Shown piece by piece: positions 17,417 through 27,810 of a DNA stretch of 64,000 bases. The stretch comes from Rhodocyclales bacterium. Its GTDB lineage: Bacteria; Pseudomonadota; Gammaproteobacteria; Burkholderiales; Rhodocyclaceae. The stretch is taken from positions 48,939 to 112,938 of the forward strand of contig JACRPA010000008.1 in assembly GCA_016214145.1 (NCBI GenBank). The letters run 5' to 3'. Below the pieces are notes generated by a model. The model was not told the origin of the DNA. It ran no database searches and saw only the letters and a program-made list of their open reading frames with translations. Within the stretch, counting starts at the first letter, position 1. Each line of letters begins with the position of its first letter. A program made the position numbers and the translations under genes.

Positions 17417-17562
17417 GCACTTCTCATTGATTACACAAGAGAATTTGCCAAGTCTTTGTTTATAAGCAAATAAATATTTTTGAAAACCTGTTCACAGGAC
17501 CGTTTCCAGGCAGTATATTGATCGCCGGTCAGAATCAATTCGAACTACGGAGAAAAAAACAG

Positions 17563-20445
17563 ATGAGCACAACTCTGTCTTCAAACAACCACGAGACAAA
17601 GCTCCGCGACGACAACACCTTACCTGCAGACCAAGAGATTTCCGGCGAAGTCCTGCTCGAGAAATACGCAAAAGGCAACGAACAGGATGTGCATGACGTG
17701 CGCGCCCGCGTGGCGCGCGCGCTGGCCGCCATCGAGGCGGAAGACAAGCGCGCCCATTGGGAAAAGCTCTTCCTCGAAGCGCAGGAAAACGGCTTCGTCC
17801 CCGCCGGCCGCATCAATTCCGCCGCCGGCACCGACCTGCAGGCGACGCTGATCAACTGCTTCGTGCAGCCGGTCGGCGACTCGATCTCCGAGATCGTCGA
17901 CGGCCGTCCCGGCATCTACACCGCCCTGTCGCAGGCGGCCGAGACCATGCGCCGCGGCGGCGGCGTCGGCTACGACTTCTCCTCGATCCGCCCGGTCGGC
18001 GCCTTCGTCAAGGGCACGCACTCGCGCGCCTCGGGGCCGGTGTCCTACATGCGCGTCTTCGACCGCTCCTGCGAGACGGTGGAATCCGCCGGCGCGCGCC
18101 GCGGCGCCCAGATGGGCGTGCTGCGCTGCGACCATCCCGACATCGAGATGTTCATCCACGCCAAGGACCAGGGCGACCTGACCAACTTCAACATCTCCAT
18201 CGGCGTCACCGACACCTTCATGCAGGCGGTCGAGCACGACGGCGACGTCGAGCTGGCGCACAAGGCCGAGCCCTCCGCCGACATCAAGGCGGCCGGCGCC
18301 TACCAGCGCGAGGACGGCAGCTGGGTCTACCGCAAGGTGCGCGCGCGCGAACTGTGGGAACAGATCATGCGCTCGACCTACGACCACGCCGAGCCGGGCA
18401 TCCTCTTCCTCGACCGCATCAACCGCGACAACAACCTCAACTACTGCGAGACCATCGAGGCCACCAACCCTTGCGCCGAGCAGCCGCTTCCCCCCTACGG
18501 CTGCTGCTGCCTGGGCTCGATCAATCTCACCCGCTTCGTCACGCACTCGTTCACCGCCAAGGCCGAGTTCGACTATGCCGGCTTCGGCCGCTGCGTCGAG
18601 GTGTCGACCCGCATGCTCGACAACGTGCTCGACGCCACCCACTGGCCGCTGCCGCAGCAGCAGGCCGAGGCCAACGCCAAGCGCCGCATCGGCCTCGGCT
18701 TCACCGGCCTGGGCGACGCGCTGATCATGCTCGGCCTGCGCTACGACACGCCGGAAGCCCGCGCCAAGGCCACCGAGATCTCGGCCTTCATGCGCGACCG
18801 CGCCTACCTCGCCTCCGTCGAGCTGGCCAGGGAGCGCGGCGCCTTCCCGCTCTTCAACGCCGACCTGTATCTGTCCGGCGGCAACTTCGCCTCCCGCCTG
18901 CCGGCCGAGATCAAGGAACAGATCCGCAAGCACGGCATCCGCAACTCGCACCTCCTGTCGATCGCGCCGACCGGCACCATCAGCCTGGCCTTCGCCGACA
19001 ACGCCTCCAACGGCATCGAGCCGCCCTTCTCGTGGACCTACACGCGCAAGAAGCGCATGACCGACGGCACGCACAAGCAGTACTCCGTCGAGGACTACGC
19101 CTGGCGCCTCTACAAGTACCTCGGCGGCGACATGGCCAGCCTGCCGCCCTACTTCGTCACCGCGCTGGAAATCTCCGCGCAGGCGCATGAAGAGATGGTG
19201 GCGGCGGTCGCCCCCTACATCGACACCAGCATCTCCAAGACGGTGAACGTGCCGGAGGACTACCCCTACACCGACTTCGAGGATCTCTATCTGGCGGCCT
19301 GGAAGTCCGGCCTCAAGGGGCTGGCCACCTACCGGCCGAACAAGGTGCTCGGCGCGGTGCTCACCGTCGACGGCGGCGCCAGCACCGAGAAGAAGCAACC
19401 CCAGGACGTGCGCATCGGCGACGCCAACCGCCGCCTCGTCATCAAGAGCCTGCCGGCGCCGGTGCTCGCCAGCCTGCGCTGGCCCAGCCGCCCGCGCATG
19501 ACCGACGGCAACTCGGCGTGGACCTACATGATCGAGACACCGGCCGGCGAGTTCGCCCTTTTCGTCGGCCACATCGAGCAGAACACCAAGCCGGTGCCCT
19601 TCGAAGTGTGGGTGAACGGCTCCGAGCAGCCGCGCGGCCTCGGCGCCGTCGCCAAGACGCTGTCGATGGACATGCGCGCGCAGGACCGCGCCTGGCTCAA
19701 GCTCAAGCTCGACACCCTCGCCCGCACCCGCGGCGAAGAAATGTTCGACATGCCCTTCCCGCCGCACGGCGAGAACAAGCGCATGCCCGGCGTCGTCGCC
19801 GCCGTGGCGCAGGTGGTGCGCTACCGCGTCGAGCAGCTCTGCGGCAACCTCGACGAGAAGGTGGCCACCCCGGTGCTCGACTCCATGTTCAGCCTGCTGG
19901 AGCCGAAGACCGGCACCGACGGCACGCTGTCGTGGACGGTGGACATCCAGAACCCCGCCTCGGGCGAGGACTTCGTGCTCGGTCTCAAGGAGATCACCCT
20001 CCCCGACGGCGTCACGCGGCCCTACTCGATGTGGCTCTCGGGCAACTACCCGCGAGCGCTGGACGGCCTCTCGCATATCCTCTCGCTCGACATGCGCGTG
20101 ATGGACCCGGCCTGGATCGGCATGAAGCTGCGCAAGCTCTTGAATTACCCCGAGCCGCTCGGCGACTTCATGGCCTTCGTGCCCGGCACGCGCAAGCAGC
20201 AGAACTGGCCGTCGACCGTGGCCTACATGGCGCGCCTCATCATGCACCGCTACGCCATGCTCGGCATCCTCGACGAGAACGGCTACCCGACGCGCGAGAT
20301 GGGCATCCTCGAAGCCCCGCGCGAAGCCAGCGCGCCGAAGATCATGCAGGGCGCCCTGTGTAAGGAGTGCGGCAACTACACGGTGATCCGCAAGGACGGC
20401 TGCGACTTCTGCAGCGCCTGCGGCGCGGTGGGGGCTTGCGGGTAA
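17563..20445 (+). CDS. nrdJ: Adenosylcobalamin-dependent (class II) ribonucleotide reductase
   Basis: A 960-residue enzyme that reduces ribonucleotides to deoxyribonucleotides using a B12-generated radical, so it works with or without oxygen. Visible features are an N-terminal region with [23 protein letters not shown] (redox Cys), [15 protein letters not shown], the active-site NPCAEQ (Cys304) and APTGTISL. Two tandem TSCPD-like regions lie between about 620 and 880, and a Cys-rich tail (CKECGNY...CDFCSACG) likely re-reduces the active site. The start at 17563 is preceded by CGGAGA; an upstream TTG at 17518 is unlikely. It sits behind an NrdR-like box and before a strong terminator hairpin. 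Confidence 0.95.
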   Translation: MSTTLSSNNHETKLRDDNTLPADQEISGEVLLEKYAKGNEQDVHDVRARVARALAAIEAEDKRAHWEKLFLEAQENGFVPAGRINSAAGTDLQATLINCFVQPVGDSISEIVDGRPGIYTALSQAAETMRRGGGVGYDFSSIRPVGAFVKGTHSRASGPVSYMRVFDRSCETVESAGARRGAQMGVLRCDHPDIEMFIHAKDQGDLTNFNISIGVTDTFMQAVEHDGDVELAHKAEPSADIKAAGAYQREDGSWVYRKVRARELWEQIMRSTYDHAEPGILFLDRINRDNNLNYCETIEATNPCAEQPLPPYGCCCLGSINLTRFVTHSFTAKAEFDYAGFGRCVEVSTRMLDNVLDATHWPLPQQQAEANAKRRIGLGFTGLGDALIMLGLRYDTPEARAKATEISAFMRDRAYLASVELARERGAFPLFNADLYLSGGNFASRLPAEIKEQIRKHGIRNSHLLSIAPTGTISLAFADNASNGIEPPFSWTYTRKKRMTDGTHKQYSVEDYAWRLYKYLGGDMASLPPYFVTALEISAQAHEEMVAAVAPYIDTSISKTVNVPEDYPYTDFEDLYLAAWKSGLKGLATYRPNKVLGAVLTVDGGASTEKKQPQDVRIGDANRRLVIKSLPAPVLASLRWPSRPRMTDGNSAWTYMIETPAGEFALFVGHIEQNTKPVPFEVWVNGSEQPRGLGAVAKTLSMDMRAQDRAWLKLKLDTLARTRGEEMFDMPFPPHGENKRMPGVVAAVAQVVRYRVEQLCGNLDEKVATPVLDSMFSLLEPKTGTDGTLSWTVDIQNPASGEDFVLGLKEITLPDGVTRPYSMWLSGNYPRALDGLSHILSLDMRVMDPAWIGMKLRKLLNYPEPLGDFMAFVPGTRKQQNWPSTVAYMARLIMHRYAMLGILDENGYPTREMGILEAPREASAPKIMQGALCKECGNYTVIRKDGCDFCSACGAVGACG

Positions 20446-20489
20446 GTCGTCCCGGCTCGCATCAGGGTTCTGCACTGTTTTTTGATGTG

Positions 20490-20520
20490 TTTCCCTGGCT
20501 CACGTGCTGAGCCAGGGAAA
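20490..20520. terminator. Bidirectional-type hairpin after nrdJ
   Basis: A perfect 13-bp stem (TTTCCCTGGCTCA / TGAGCCAGGGAAA) with a five-base loop CGTGC. TTTTTT precedes it at 20478-20483 and AAAA follows, so it can stop transcription in the reverse direction best, but it also separates nrdJ from the restriction-modification genes. It lies in the 117-base spacer 20446-20562. Confidence 0.65.
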
Positions 20521-20562
20521 ACCTAAGATTGGTGTCGTTATCACTAAACACAGCAGAAACCT

Positions 20563-21432
20563 ATGGCAACACATATCGAGATAGCGGAAGGCGATTGCCT
20601 TCATGTGCTGCAAGGGCTCCCGGACAACAGCGTAGACCTGATCGTTACCTCCCCGCCTTACGCAGATCAGCGCAAGCATACCTACGGTGGCGTTTCCCCC
20701 GACGAATACGTCGCGTGGTTCCTGCCGATCACCGGCGAGTTACTGCGCGTATTGAAACCGACCGGCACGTTCATTCTCAACATCAAGGAACGCGTCGTCA
20801 GCGGCGAGCGGCACACTTACGTGCTGGAACTCATACTCGAAATGCGGCGCCAGGGCTGGTTGTGGACAGAGGAGTTCATCTGGCACAAGAAGAATTGCTA
20901 CCCCGGCAAGTGGCCGAACCGCTTCCGGGACGCATGGGAACGCCTGCTCCAGTTCAATAAGGCACGTCAGTTCCACATGTACCAGGAAGAGGTCATGGTT
21001 CCGATGGGGGACTGGGCCAAGTCCCGGCTGAAAAACCTATCAACCACCGATCGTGTTCGCGACGAATCGAGGGTTGGCAGCGGCTTCGGGAAAAAGATCG
21101 AAAACTGGCTCGCGCGCAGCATGGCTTTCCCGACCAATGTATTGAATCTCGCCACGGAATGTTCGAATCGCAAGCACAGCGCTGTATTCCCCGAAGCGCT
21201 ACCCGAATGGTTCATCAAACTATTCACCCAGGAGGGCGATACTGTACTTGACCCCTTCATGGGTTCCGGCACTACACTCCGCGTAGCCAAACGCTTGGGC
21301 CGAAATGCTGTAGGGATCGAGATTCAGCGGGAATATGTTGAGTTGGTACGCAATGAACTGACAACCCCGCAGCTTGTACTGCTTGAAGAGCGGCGCCAAT
21401 ATCGCGTCCGGAAAAATCAGGAAACGGTATGA
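20563..21432 (+). CDS. DNA methyltransferase, beta-class (probably N4-cytosine)
   Basis: A 289-residue S-adenosylmethionine-dependent modification enzyme. The catalytic motif IV is SPPY (residues 30-33, in VTSPPYADQR), and the cofactor motif I, DPFMGSGTT, comes near the C-terminus; that order defines the beta class. SPPY is typical of N4-cytosine enzymes, though some N6-adenine ones share it. The gene overlaps the next by ATGA, so modification and restriction are coupled. Codon use is plainer and GC lower than in neighbouring genes, as is common for transferred restriction-modification systems. Confidence 0.9.
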   Translation: MATHIEIAEGDCLHVLQGLPDNSVDLIVTSPPYADQRKHTYGGVSPDEYVAWFLPITGELLRVLKPTGTFILNIKERVVSGERHTYVLELILEMRRQGWLWTEEFIWHKKNCYPGKWPNRFRDAWERLLQFNKARQFHMYQEEVMVPMGDWAKSRLKNLSTTDRVRDESRVGSGFGKKIENWLARSMAFPTNVLNLATECSNRKHSAVFPEALPEWFIKLFTQEGDTVLDPFMGSGTTLRVAKRLGRNAVGIEIQREYVELVRNELTTPQLVLLEERRQYRVRKNQETV

Positions 21433-22181
21433 GCCGGAATCCGCTCGATCTCGTAGAGGCGGCACGCTTCATTCAGGAGCATATCGGCCCCGAGTTTCAC
21501 GACAAGAAACTCACCAAACTCCAGGCCCTGAAGCTGGAGGACATACTACGGAGAAAGAATCCGTATCTCTTCAAAGCAAAACGCACGCAAACGGCCAATG
21601 ATTTCATCAAAGCCATCTTGGATGCGACGGTTTCCTCCGGCGAGGAAACCGTATTTGGCAATTTCCTGGAGAAGGTCGCGATTCACATTTGCCAGCAGGT
21701 ATACGGGGGGCGCAAATCCGGCATCAAGGGAATCGACCTGGAGTTCGAGAATGCTCCGGACAAATATCTCATCAGCATCAAGTCAGGGCCAAACTGGGGC
21801 AACGATAATCAGATCAAGGGCATGGTGCGGAACTTCCGCGAAGCGAAGAAAACACTGCACACGTCCGGCGGTGGAAAAAATCTGAACATAAAATTCATTG
21901 AAGGCTGCTGTTACGGCAGAGACAACTCCTACGAAAAAGGCACGCATCAGAAGCTGTGCGGACAGCGGTTCTGGGAGCAGATTTCTGGAGGCAGTTCAAC
22001 GCTCTATACCGACATCATTGAGCCCATCGGCCATCTGGCCAAGGAAAAGAATGAAGCGCTTGAAGAGCTTTACACCGCGAAGCTCAATGACTTCACGGCG
22101 CAATTCGTTACACGCTTCTGCCAGAACGGGTTGATCGACTGGATGAAGCTCGTCGAATACAACTCAGGCAAGGTTCAGTAA
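21429..22181 (+). CDS. Type II restriction endonuclease, PD-(D/E)xK fold (PmeII-like)
   Basis: A 250-residue protein translated from an ATGA overlap with the methyltransferase gene, so almost certainly its cognate nuclease. A plausible catalytic core is Glu81 in NFLEKVAIHI, GIDLEFE (Asp103) and YLISIKSG (Lys118), a PD-(D/E)xK arrangement with Ser in place of the central acid. The overall layout recalls endonucleases annotated as PmeII-like, from memory. Recognition sequence unknown. AT-richer codons (AAA, GAA, AAT) set it apart from its neighbours. Confidence 0.8.
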   Translation: MSRNPLDLVEAARFIQEHIGPEFHDKKLTKLQALKLEDILRRKNPYLFKAKRTQTANDFIKAILDATVSSGEETVFGNFLEKVAIHICQQVYGGRKSGIKGIDLEFENAPDKYLISIKSGPNWGNDNQIKGMVRNFREAKKTLHTSGGGKNLNIKFIEGCCYGRDNSYEKGTHQKLCGQRFWEQISGGSSTLYTDIIEPIGHLAKEKNEALEELYTAKLNDFTAQFVTRFCQNGLIDWMKLVEYNSGKVQ

Positions 22182-22197
22182 TAAAGTCGGCGACCCG

Positions 22198-22461
22198 ATG
22201 AACATCGAGAAAATCAAAGTCCGCGTCACGCAATCCGGCCAGACGATGGACGTCGTCGTCCTCAACAAGCGGGCCAGCGGGATCACGGTGGTGCTCGGCG
22301 AGGGCCAGCACAGCATGAAGTGCGAGCTGTCGCCGACGCGCAACGGCCTCGCCTTCGCCGGCAGCGTGATGGGGCGGGAGATCGTCTACGAGCGCAGCCA
22401 GGAACAGGTCAAGGCGGACATCGACCGGCTCAACCCGACCCTGCGCGAATACAAGCGCTAA
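22198..22461 (+). CDS. Small conserved-looking protein, 87 residues
   Basis: A basic and acidic mixed protein starting MNIEKIKVRVTQSGQTMDVV, predicted to form a small beta fold with a C-terminal helix (RSQEQVKADIDRLNPTLREY). No family recognised. GC and codon use return to the genomic norm here, so the restriction-modification island ends at about 22190. A GCCG[T/A]-N10-CTGACTTT motif follows at once in the spacer. Confidence 0.7.
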   Translation: MNIEKIKVRVTQSGQTMDVVVLNKRASGITVVLGEGQHSMKCELSPTRNGLAFAGSVMGREIVYERSQEQVKADIDRLNPTLREYKR

Positions 22462-22464
22462 GCC

Positions 22465-22487
22465 GCCGTCCCGCGCAGGCTGACTTT
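22465..22487 (+). repeat. GCCG[T/A]-N10-CTGACTTT motif, copy 2 (spacer)
   Basis: GCCGT at 22465-22469, CCCGCGCAGG, CTGACTTT at 22480-22487, then TCCCG. It lies in the 37-base spacer between two small genes. Confidence 0.85.
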
Positions 22488-22498
22488 TCCCGACACGA

Positions 22499-22864
22499 AT
22501 GTTCAAGCGATCCCTCTACGTCCAGGTGCGCGAAAATCGCTTCGACATCCGCAACGTCGGCGATGGCCGCTCATTTCACGCGACCGCCAGCCCGCCGTTT
22601 TCCCATCCGCGCATGCTCGTCGGCGACTTCACGACCGCCGAGGCCTGCCTCAAGACACTCGCGGAGCAGGCGCGTAGTTCGGGCTTCGCCATCAAGACCG
22701 AAATGCTGATCCACCCGATGGAAAAACTCGAAGGCGGACTCACCCAGATCGAATCGCGCGTTTTCCGTGAATTGGCTCTGGGAGCCGGAGCCTCAAAGGT
22801 TGCTGTCTGGGTTGGCGCCCCACTGAGCGACGCCGAAGTCGTTGTGAAGCTGAAAGACGGCTGA
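22499..22864 (+). CDS. 121-residue protein resembling part of MreB
   Basis: The middle and C-terminal parts (HPRMLVGDFTTAEACLKTL, then RVFRELALGAGASKVAVWVG) resemble the MreB segment that runs from the phosphate loop region to RESALGAGA. The actin-fold nucleotide site is incomplete, so this is not a cytoskeletal filament subunit by itself. It could be a stand-alone subdomain family. No ribosome site is clear. Function unknown. Confidence 0.7.
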   Translation: MFKRSLYVQVRENRFDIRNVGDGRSFHATASPPFSHPRMLVGDFTTAEACLKTLAEQARSSGFAIKTEMLIHPMEKLEGGLTQIESRVFRELALGAGASKVAVWVGAPLSDAEVVVKLKDG

Positions 22865-22868
22865 AATC

Positions 22869-22891
22869 GCCGTATTACGCAGACTGACTTT
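22869..22891 (+). repeat. GCCG[T/A]-N10-CTGACTTT motif, copy 3 (spacer)
   Basis: GCCGT at 22869-22873, ATTACGCAGA, CTGACTTT at 22884-22891, then TCCCC, in the spacer between the MreB-like gene and the DUF488 gene. Confidence 0.85.
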
Positions 22892-22914
22892 TCCCCTGAC
22901 AACAGGAACCCATC

Positions 22915-23301
22915 ATGGCCGTGCGCGTGGTGAGACTCGGAACGCCGAGAGAGAAGGACGAAGGCCTGCGCATCGGCACCGTGCGGCGCCCGCCGCGCGG
23001 CGTGCCCAAGGCCGAGTTCGCTTCGCAGGACTGGTACGACGTGTGGTTCCCGAACCTTGCGCCGAGCAACGAGACCGTCAAGCTGGGCCAGGCAGCGGAA
23101 ACGCCGGCGCAGTGGGCCGCCTTCGCGAAGAAGTACCGCACCGAGATGGCCGCACCCGACAACGCCCGCACGCTCGATCTGCTCGCCGCGCTCTCGCACA
23201 CGGCGGACTTCTCGGTCGGCTGCTATTGCGAGGACGAGGCGCACTGCCATCGCTCGGTGCTGCGCGCGCTGCTCGCCGAGCGCGGCGCGAAGTTCGAATA
23301 G
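22915..23301 (+). CDS. DUF488 family protein
   Basis: A 128-residue protein with the DUF488 signatures RIGTVRRPPRG at the start and SVGCYCEDEAHCHRSVLRALL at the end (Cys-x-Cys and CHR motif). The family is widespread and of uncertain function; the conserved Cys/His residues suggest metal or nucleotide chemistry. The ribosome site is CAGGAA, and start 22915 fits the family N-terminus. Confidence 0.88.
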   Translation: MAVRVVRLGTPREKDEGLRIGTVRRPPRGVPKAEFASQDWYDVWFPNLAPSNETVKLGQAAETPAQWAAFAKKYRTEMAAPDNARTLDLLAALSHTADFSVGCYCEDEAHCHRSVLRALLAERGAKFE

Positions 23302-23309
23302 GTGTTATC

Positions 23310-23332
23310 GCCGTGCTACGCAGACTGACTTT
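23310..23332 (+). repeat. GCCG[T/A]-N10-CTGACTTT motif, copy 4 (spacer)
   Basis: GCCGT at 23310-23314, GCTACGCAGA, CTGACTTT at 23325-23332, then TCAGC. It lies between two convergent genes. Confidence 0.85.
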
Positions 23333-23352
23333 TCAGCGGCCTGCCGCCCCCC

Positions 23353-24132
23353 TCATTGGCCGGATGGGTTGCGCCTGATCCAGTCGGAAATCGATTTCGT
23401 GACCTCGGCTTCGATGCCGAGAAACTGATGGTGGCCGCCGCCGCAGGGCGTGCCGCTGCCCCGGCTCCCGCCCTCGACGCCGATCAGCTCGGTCTTCCTC
23501 GCCGATTTCAGGGCGGCGAGCAGGTCCGGCATGGCCGCGTAGGGCGTCACCACGCAGCCGTCGTTCTTGTGGTGGACCAGCAGGACCGGCACCGTCACTT
23601 CGCCGAGCGGGGCATCCGTGACCAGGTGCGCCTGCGAGGAGAGCGGCCTGGTGACGGCGGCCGTCAGCACGATGCCGGCCGGCCCCTTTTCCTTCAGCGT
23701 CGTCGCCGCGGAGGCGGCCGAGAGGGAGCCGTTGCTGGTGCCGACGGCCCAGACGGGAACGTTCGCCTGCTGCCTGAGGAAGGCGATGAGCGCGGCGATG
23801 TCCTCGGCGTGTTGCGGCGTGGCGCGAAAGTCGTGCAGGTTTCTCCGGTCGGAGGGCGCATCCGGCACGGCCACGCTGATGCCGTTGCCGGCAAATCGTT
23901 CCGCGCCCGTCGCCAGAAACCCCGAGTTCTGGGTCGTGCCGTTCGGATAAATCCCGATGACGCCGGAACCGCCCTGCAACAGCACCGCGCTGGCGACGGG
24001 GTTCTCCGCCCTGGCGTAGAGGAAGCGCACCGTCACGCCCGGACGCGTGGTGATTTCCCTCACCTCGGATTGCGCCTGGCCGGCAAGCGGCCACAAGGCA
24101 AGCATCAGGAGCAGGCGCGAATCGAACGTCAT
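23353..24132 (-). CDS. Secreted alpha/beta-hydrolase
   Basis: A 259-residue protein with a signal peptide (MTFDSRLLLMLALWPLAGQAQ) and an alpha/beta-hydrolase core: LLQGGSGVIGI (oxyanion region), the nucleophile elbow VGTSNGSLS (Ser in GTSNG), VLLVHHKNDGC (Asp) and GGGHHQFLG (His). It is likely a periplasmic esterase or dienelactone-hydrolase-like enzyme; the substrate cannot be read from sequence. The start at 24132 is supported by a GAGGGGGG ribosome site and by the signal peptide. Confidence 0.85.
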   Translation of the reverse strand: MTFDSRLLLMLALWPLAGQAQSEVREITTRPGVTVRFLYARAENPVASAVLLQGGSGVIGIYPNGTTQNSGFLATGAERFAGNGISVAVPDAPSDRRNLHDFRATPQHAEDIAALIAFLRQQANVPVWAVGTSNGSLSAASAATTLKEKGPAGIVLTAAVTRPLSSQAHLVTDAPLGEVTVPVLLVHHKNDGCVVTPYAAMPDLLAALKSARKTELIGVEGGSRGSGTPCGGGHHQFLGIEAEVTKSISDWIRRNPSGQ

Positions 24133-24216
24133 GGCATTTCCCCCCTCGTAGCAAGACCGTCTCTGGCGCAGGACGATATCATGACCAGGTGGTTTACGGC
24201 ATGGCACAATGGGAAC

Positions 24217-24239
24217 GCCGTCCTGCAGAGACTGACTTT
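24217..24239 (+). repeat. GCCG[T/A]-N10-CTGACTTT motif, copy 5 (before the HNH gene)
   Basis: GCCGT at 24217-24221, CCTGCAGAGA, CTGACTTT at 24232-24239, then ACAAT. It ends 15 bases before the ATG of the YajD-like gene. Confidence 0.82.
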
Positions 24240-24254
24240 ACAATTTCCTCCGCC

Positions 24255-24620
24255 ATGAAGCCCACCACCCGTGTCGACCAGGTAGTTCTCGACGCCCGCC
24301 GCGCGGCGGAGCGGCGCGAGCAGACCTACCGCGAGCAGGCGCTGAAGATCTATCCGTGGATCTGCGGCCGCTGCACGCGCGAATTCACCCGCGCCAACCT
24401 GCGCGAGCTGACGGTGCACCACCGCGACCACAACCACGAGAACAACCCGCCCGACGGCAGCAACTGGGAGCTGCTCTGCCTCTATTGTCACGACAACGAG
24501 CACCAGCGGTTGCTGGAGGCGGCCGGCGGCGGCGATGGAAAATCCGGCAGCGGCAGCGTCACCACCCACTCGCCCTTCGCCAACCTGAAGGGGATGCTGG
24601 AGGGGAAGAACCGGAAGTAA
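24255..24620 (+). CDS. yajD: HNH nuclease, YajD family
   Basis: A 121-residue putative endonuclease with the HNH elements CGRCTREF (first zinc pair), LTVHHRDHNHENNPPDGSNW (catalytic HH and Asn) and LLCLYCHDNEH (second zinc pair and His). Length and layout match E. coli YajD. Start 24255 was taken; a longer frame from 24189 reads through the preceding repeat motif. Biological role is unknown. It converges on gdh with 12 bases between stops. Confidence 0.88.
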   Translation: MKPTTRVDQVVLDARRAAERREQTYREQALKIYPWICGRCTREFTRANLRELTVHHRDHNHENNPPDGSNWELLCLYCHDNEHQRLLEAAGGGDGKSGSGSVTTHSPFANLKGMLEGKNRK

Positions 24621-24632
24621 ACCGCCGGGCAA

Positions 24633-25916
<1,284 letters not shown>

Positions 25917-25930
25917 GGCGGCGCTCCGGG

Positions 25931-27226
25931 TCAGGACATCTGCTGCGGCAGCCAGGTGATGATGCCGGGGAAGAACCAGATCAGCAAGACGGCGACGACC
26001 ATCAGCGCGAACATCGGCGCGGCCTGGCGGGCGATCCAGGTGATCTCCTTCTTCGTCATGCCCTGCAGGACGAAGAGGTTGAAGCCGACCGGCGGCGTGA
26101 CCTGCGCCATCTCCACCACCAGCACCAGGTAGATGCCGAACCAGATCAGGTCGATGCCGGCGCGCTCGACGGTGGGCAGGATGACGCCCATGGTCAGCAC
26201 CACCATCGAGATGCCGTCGAGGAAGCAGCCGAGCACGATGTAGAACACCATCAGGGCGAGGATCAGCGCCAGCGGCGACAGGCCGAGCCCGCCGATCCAC
26301 TCGGCGAGGTGGCGCGGCAGGCCGATGTAGCCCATCGACAGCGTGAGGAAAGCCGCGCCGGCGAGGATCAGGGCGATCATGCAATACAGGCGCGTGGCGC
26401 CGAGCAGGCTGTCGCGGAAGTTCTTCCAGCCGAGGTCGCCCTGCACGGCGGCAATGGTCAGCGCCCCCACCACGCCGAGCGCCGCCGCCTCGGTCGCCGT
26501 GGCGAGACCGGCGTAGATCGAGCCGAGCACGGCGGCGATGAGCGACACCACCGGGATCAGGTGGCGCGAGGCGTACACCTTCTGCAGGAACGTCAGGCGC
26601 GCGTCGGGCGGCGGAATCGCGCCCGGATGCGCCAGCGCCCAGACGATGGTGTAGGCCATGAACAGCCCGGCCAGCAGCAGGCCGGGCAGCACGCCGGCGA
26701 TGAAGAGCCGGGCTATGGAGACGTTGGCCGTGACGCCGTAGACGATCATGATGATCGAGGGCGGGATGAGGAGTCCCAGCGTGCCGGCGCCGGCCAGCGT
26801 GCCGATGGTGATGTCTTCCGGATAGCCGCGCTTCTTCAGCTCCGGCAGGGTCATCTTGCCGATGGTGGCGCAGGTGGCGGCCGAGGAACCGGATACGGCG
26901 GCGAAGATGGTGCAGCCGATGATGTTGGTGTGCAGCAGCCGGCCCGGCAGGCGCTCCAGCCAGGGCGCCAGCCCCTTGAACATGTCCTCCGAGAGCTTGG
27001 TGCGGAAGAGGATCTCGCCCATCCAGACGAAGAGCGGCAGCGCGGTGAGCGTCCACGACGAGGAGGCGCCCCAGATGGTCACAGCCATGCTGTCGCCGAC
27101 CGGGCGCGAGGTGAATAGCTCCATGCCGATCCAGGCCACGCCGGTCAGCGCCAGGCCGATCCACACGCCCGAGCCGAGCAGCGCGAAGAGCAGGACGATC
27201 AAGGCGAAGGTAATGAAGAGTTCCAT
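25931..27226 (-). CDS. dctM: TRAP transporter large permease (DctM)
   Basis: A 431-residue inner-membrane protein with 11-12 hydrophobic spans, including [34 protein letters not shown] and [12 protein letters not shown], the last two typical of DctM. It catalyses sodium-driven import of the ligand brought by DctP. It lies 6 bases from dctQ. The substrate is inferred to be 5-oxoproline or glutamate-like, from the neighbours. Confidence 0.95.
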   Translation of the reverse strand: MELFITFALIVLLFALLGSGVWIGLALTGVAWIGMELFTSRPVGDSMAVTIWGASSSWTLTALPLFVWMGEILFRTKLSEDMFKGLAPWLERLPGRLLHTNIIGCTIFAAVSGSSAATCATIGKMTLPELKKRGYPEDITIGTLAGAGTLGLLIPPSIIMIVYGVTANVSIARLFIAGVLPGLLLAGLFMAYTIVWALAHPGAIPPPDARLTFLQKVYASRHLIPVVSLIAAVLGSIYAGLATATEAAALGVVGALTIAAVQGDLGWKNFRDSLLGATRLYCMIALILAGAAFLTLSMGYIGLPRHLAEWIGGLGLSPLALILALMVFYIVLGCFLDGISMVVLTMGVILPTVERAGIDLIWFGIYLVLVVEMAQVTPPVGFNLFVLQGMTKKEITWIARQAAPMFALMVVAVLLIWFFPGIITWLPQQMS

Positions 27227-27232
27227 GTCGTC

Positions 27233-27748
27233 CTACTCGATGTGGGCCGGCTCGCCGCCCTCGCGCTCGGCGCGCAGATCCCTGCCGCGCAGCAGATCGA
27301 CGAGGTCCTGGGCGAAGGCGAGGAAGAACAGCAGGGTGCCGGCCGCCATGCCGAGCTGTGGAATCCACAGCGGCGTGGCGTCGAACCCGGTCGAGATGTC
27401 GTGGAAAGTCCACGACTGCCAGGACAGGCGCAGCGCATACCAGGCCAGCGCGCCGGACAGGAACAGCGCCGCGCCGTTGCAGAAAATCTCCAGCGCGCGC
27501 CGCGCCTTCGCGCCGAGGTGGTTGAGGATCAACGTGACGCGGATGTGCTCGCCGCGCCGCAGGGTGTGGGCCAGCGCGAGAAAGGCCGAGGCCGCCATGC
27601 AGTAGCCGGCGTAGGCGTCGGCGCCGGGCACGCGGATATCCAGCAGCCGGCCGAAGATCGAGGCCAGCACGGCCGCCAGCGTGGCGATCATGAACAGGCC
27701 GGCCAGCCAGCCGGCCCAGGTGAACAATCGATCGAATACGGTGCGCAT
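27233..27748 (-). CDS. dctQ: TRAP transporter small permease (DctQ)
   Basis: A 171-residue membrane protein with four predicted spans and the DctQ block [15 protein letters not shown]. The start at 27748 (MRTVFDRLF) gives the usual length. It forms the membrane complex with DctM. A hairpin with a T-run in the spacer before it may lower its expression relative to the binding protein. Confidence 0.93.
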   Translation of the reverse strand: MRTVFDRLFTWAGWLAGLFMIATLAAVLASIFGRLLDIRVPGADAYAGYCMAASAFLALAHTLRRGEHIRVTLILNHLGAKARRALEIFCNGAALFLSGALAWYALRLSWQSWTFHDISTGFDATPLWIPQLGMAAGTLLFFLAFAQDLVDLLRGRDLRAEREGGEPAHIE

Positions 27749-27758
27749 GGCGCACTCC

Positions 27759-27788
27759 AAAAAAACTCCCCCCTTTGGCAAAGGGGGG
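27759..27788 (-). terminator. Attenuating terminator between dctP and dctQ
   Basis: A 9-bp stem (CCCCCCTTT / AAAGGGGGG, loop of three) at 27768-27788 is followed on the minus strand by AG and seven T at 27759-27765. This is an intrinsic terminator inside the operon, and would give more DctP than DctQM, as TRAP systems need. The same hairpin type occurs at 148-166. Confidence 0.7.
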
Positions 27789-27810
27789 ATGGGGGGATTT
27801 CTCGGCGGCC

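Noticed and set aside
17359..17562. A cobalamin riboswitch before nrdJ
   Set aside because: No B12-box-like core or paired helices were recognised; the AT-rich leader with an NrdR-like box explains the region better.
17518..17562. A TTG start adding 15 residues to NrdJ
   Set aside because: The ATG at 17563 has a good ribosome site and the extension has no family support.
17620..20475. A 951-codon frame antisense to nrdJ
   Set aside because: Low-complexity His/Val/Arg/Ala product typical of antisense frames in high-GC DNA; nrdJ explains the region fully.
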